Source of the DNA: Candidatus Bathyarchaeia archaeon | GTDB taxonomy: Archaea > Thermoproteota > Bathyarchaeia > Bathyarchaeales > DTEX01 | Assembly: GCA_038882715.1 (NCBI GenBank) | Contig: JAVZNR010000008.1 | Coordinates: forward strand, 1-64,000 | Direction: 5' to 3' | Length of the DNA stretch: 64,000 nt | In this document: one piece after another, positions 61,960 through 64,000 of the stretch | Position numbering within the stretch: the stretch's first letter is position 1 | Layout: each line of letters opens with the position of its first letter | Program-made: the position numbers and the translations under genes | Notes under the pieces: generated by a model | The model's input: the letters and a program-made list of their open reading frames with translations, nothing else | Databases searched by the model: none | Told to the model about the DNA's origin: nothing

Positions 61960-62307
61960 ATGAATATTGACAAAGAACAGTTCAGAAAAATGTTCCCTAA
62001 TCTCGCCAAAGAAATGGAGGGCGAGGAAGCTAAAATAACGATTTCATCCATAAGGCTGGATCCTCAGGAAGGAGAAAAGGCGGTCTCAAAGAGATTCGAT
62101 GGTTACATTCCAGATGTAATTGATTTTCTGAGGAGATGCGATAACGAGGAGCAAGCTGAAGAAATAATAGCGTACTTAGAGAGGAGAAAAGAAATAACTC
62201 ATGAATATGCATCATCTTTAAGGAAGCAGTTAAAAGAGAAGGGTGTTAGAAGCTTTGGCCCAAAGAAAGAGGAAGCCTATTACCTTAGGCAAGCTGGCTA
62301 TAAGTAA
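61960..62307 (+). CDS. DUF2095 family protein
   Basis: This 115-residue protein starts at ATG 61960. DVIDFLRRCDNEEQAEEIIAYLERR, cited around FLRRCDNEEQAEEII, and KQLKEKGVRSFGPKKEEAYY are typical of the archaeal DUF2095 family. It is helical, charged and cytosolic. Function unknown; conserved proximity to translation genes is the only hint. Confidence 0.8.
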   Translation: MNIDKEQFRKMFPNLAKEMEGEEAKITISSIRLDPQEGEKAVSKRFDGYIPDVIDFLRRCDNEEQAEEIIAYLERRKEITHEYASSLRKQLKEKGVRSFGPKKEEAYYLRQAGYK

Positions 62308-62451
62308 GAAGCGTTTTAACCTAAGTTAAATTGAACTCGTTAACGCGTAATCTTCTTTTATACGTAACTTTTAAATTAAATGATCTATTACTTTGATTCA
62401 AAATATTAAAACGGTGGACGAAAATCAAAAGATATGAGAGGTTAAAAGAAA

Positions 62452-64000
62452 TTGAGGAAAAGTGCGCTATTATTGTTCCTTCAGCTTTTACTCAGTTCTA
62501 TAACCGTTTTTACAGTTAATTCCGTAAGCGCGGAGAACACCGTGATGCTGTTGCCGGAAGACCTATATGTGGGTATAGAGAGAAGGATAGCCCCTTTAAG
62601 CGGCGGATATATTATGATTAACGACACGTTTACATTTTCAATTTTTGGGGGAAACACCGAAAAACGCATGTTAACTAGCTATACTGTTGGCTTACCAAAA
62701 AACTATAGCGGAAAATTGATTTACTATGAGGCTTACAGCGGCCGAGGCATCTTACCTATAACATCTTTCGAAGATGAAAGTTTTAAATGGCTGAATATAT
62801 CGTTTTTAGAACCAGTAAGTTTAAGCGGCGATGATATCTATAATTTTACTGTAACGCTCGTTTTTTCTGATCTAGTTGAAAGAAAGAATGCAAACTTATT
62901 TTACGCTGTTTTCCCATTATATCCAAGTCTAATGCATGAGGCATCTTTTTGCAATGTTACATTAATTCTGCCATCTTTAGCTAAGCTTTCAGAGGATAAT
63001 TATCCGAGTAATGTTTTCATAAATAAAACTAGCGACCTTCGAGTCCTCTGTAATATAACTAGCCCTCTACCGCCTTTCGCGAGTTCTTCCTCTTGGGTGG
63101 AGTTCTCAGACACAACCTTTAAGATACTAAAATTCTTGGAATTGAAGAGAGAATTGTCTATAGATTGTTGGGGAAATATTTTTGCAACGGATTTTTACGA
63201 ATTAGAGACGATTAACGTATACTCTATAGATGTTGTCTTACCTTCCGGGGCAACTGATATATCTGCTTATGATGCATATGGTAGATATCCTAAAGGCAAT
63301 ATGGATATCGTGGATGCAAGCCATGGTACAGCCGTTAAAATATATTTGAGCGAAAAACTGGAGAAGAGCGAGAGGATTAAGATAGCAATATCGTACGTGC
63401 TGCCTTCTAAAAAATATGTTATCAGAAATGGATGGCAGGTCTATACACTAAATATAAATCTCACGAAGCCGGACGCATGGATCATATACAAAGTTATCAC
63501 CAGCATTACACTACCTGAAGGCGCAAGTTTAGTGCGAGAGAACAACGCTATTGAACTGAATATTGAGACGATAAATCCATTCCAAGAAAAGATAGTCTTT
63601 AAGCGACATAACGTTATAAAATTTGAGAGATTAAATCTAAACGTTAAATATCAGTACGTGATTTTCTGGGCAGCATTAAGACCTACGCTATTCGCAGCAA
63701 TCATAATCGGCTCAATCATCGCGATCCTTCTATCTGCTAAATTAGCTGGAAAAGTTAGCGTCCCTTCACCAGCACCTGTCTCTGCCGAGATTCTAGAAAG
63801 ATTTATAGAGGTCTGCGAGGAAAAGGTTCGCGTTTCCTCTGAGATAGAGGTTCTAGAGCAGCAGTCCATTAAAGGAAAAATCTCTAGAAAACAATATAGG
63901 CTCGCTAGGAGGGCTCTTGAAGAACGACTTTCATCTATCCAGGAGAGATTCCTTGATTTAAAAGCAAAAGTGGAGGCTGCTGGAGGACGCTATGCTAGCA
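62452..64000 (+). CDS. Sequon-rich surface/lumenal-type membrane protein (runs off window)
   Basis: A frame opens at TTG 62452, behind GAGAGGT, and stays open for 516 codons to the right edge. It has a signal peptide (LLLFLQLLLSSITVFTVNSVSA), then about 380 residues of beta-sandwich-like extracellular sequence with many N-x-S/T sequons (NDT, NYS, NIS, NFT, NVT, NKT, NIT, NLT). A single membrane helix follows near residues 403-425 (TLFAAIIIGSIIAILLSA), and a cytosolic coiled coil. The layout resembles ribophorin I-like proteins (large lumenal part, one helix near the end), but this is only architectural; no clear homology is seen. The N-glycan locus at 8296-15786 could modify it. Confidence 0.7.
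   Translation, partial: MRKSALLLFLQLLLSSITVFTVNSVSAENTVMLLPEDLYVGIERRIAPLSGGYIMINDTFTFSIFGGNTEKRMLTSYTVGLPKNYSGKLIYYEAYSGRGILPITSFEDESFKWLNISFLEPVSLSGDDIYNFTVTLVFSDLVERKNANLFYAVFPLYPSLMHEASFCNVTLILPSLAKLSEDNYPSNVFINKTSDLRVLCNITSPLPPFASSSSWVEFSDTTFKILKFLELKRELSIDCWGNIFATDFYELETINVYSIDVVLPSGATDISAYDAYGRYPKGNMDIVDASHGTAVKIYLSEKLEKSERIKIAISYVLPSKKYVIRNGWQVYTLNINLTKPDAWIIYKVITSITLPEGASLVRENNAIELNIETINPFQEKIVFKRHNVIKFERLNLNVKYQYVIFWAALRPTLFAAIIIGSIIAILLSAKLAGKVSVPSPAPVSAEILERFIEVCEEKVRVSSEIEVLEQQSIKGKISRKQYRLARRALEERLSSIQERFLDLKAKVEAAGGRYAS

Overview
The window comes from an archaeon, most likely an anaerobic, probably thermophilic TACK-group lineage resembling Bathyarchaeia. The evidence is an archaeal information-processing set (Alba, RPA-like OB-fold protein, ribosomal protein S3Ae, Sec61-beta, Lsm, archaease, archaeosine TGT, Trm5, a beta-CASP nuclease), TATA boxes about 26 nt upstream of apparently leaderless starts, a tRNA with two bulge-helix-bulge introns, and oxygen-sensitive chemistry (aldehyde:ferredoxin oxidoreductase, iron-sulfur flavoprotein, sulfide-dependent homocysteine genes). 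The lineage is an inference; there is no rRNA in the window.

Positions 1-348 are the start of a ClC-type chloride channel that runs off the left edge. Positions 349-8060 look like an accessory or integrated region: a ribbon-helix-helix protein, a nuclease-like gene, a frameshifted PD-(D/E)XK nuclease, two convergent paralogous tyrosine recombinases (one carrying twin 26-bp palindromes inside its coding sequence), an unknown protein with an RHH-like N-terminus, and a third tyrosine recombinase with a C-terminal zinc ribbon abutting the 3' end of tRNA-Leu(GAG). Positions 8296-15786 form a surface-glycan locus: divergent nucleotide-sugar dehydrogenase, Gfo/Idh/MocA oxidoreductase, flippase, GPT-type phosphoglycosyl transferase, DUF354 protein and a hexapeptide acetyltransferase, interrupted by a Trm112/Trm5 pair. 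A broken glycosidase/FG-GAP gene follows.

Positions 18037-26520 hold an AOR-ferredoxin pair, a URO-D-family protein, and a tight four-gene operon (V4R-like sensor, KaiC-like ATPase, GH3-like adenylating enzyme, 7TM-DUF835 protein), the best candidate here for an undescribed signalling system. Positions 26685-46911 are mostly housekeeping and catabolic genes: two PadR regulators, pyrB, ThuA, LMW phosphatase, a frameshifted archaemetzincin, beta-CASP nuclease, tgtA, PAC2, Lsm, a GlmU-like enzyme, nucleoside hydrolase, two more URO-D-like proteins, FAH, Nudix, thioredoxin reductase, archease and MarC.

Positions 47140-49772 are a complete three-gene set for homocysteine formation from aspartate semialdehyde. 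It is followed by the two-intron tRNA-Arg(TCG), paired DUF131 proteins, RPA, Alba, DUF2070, Sec61-beta, pyrG, a PFK with PPi-type signature residues, a PfkB kinase, serS, S3Ae, a nucleotidyltransferase, DUF2095, and a sequon-rich surface protein that runs off the right edge. Four coding regions show frame breaks or missing starts; some may be assembly errors.
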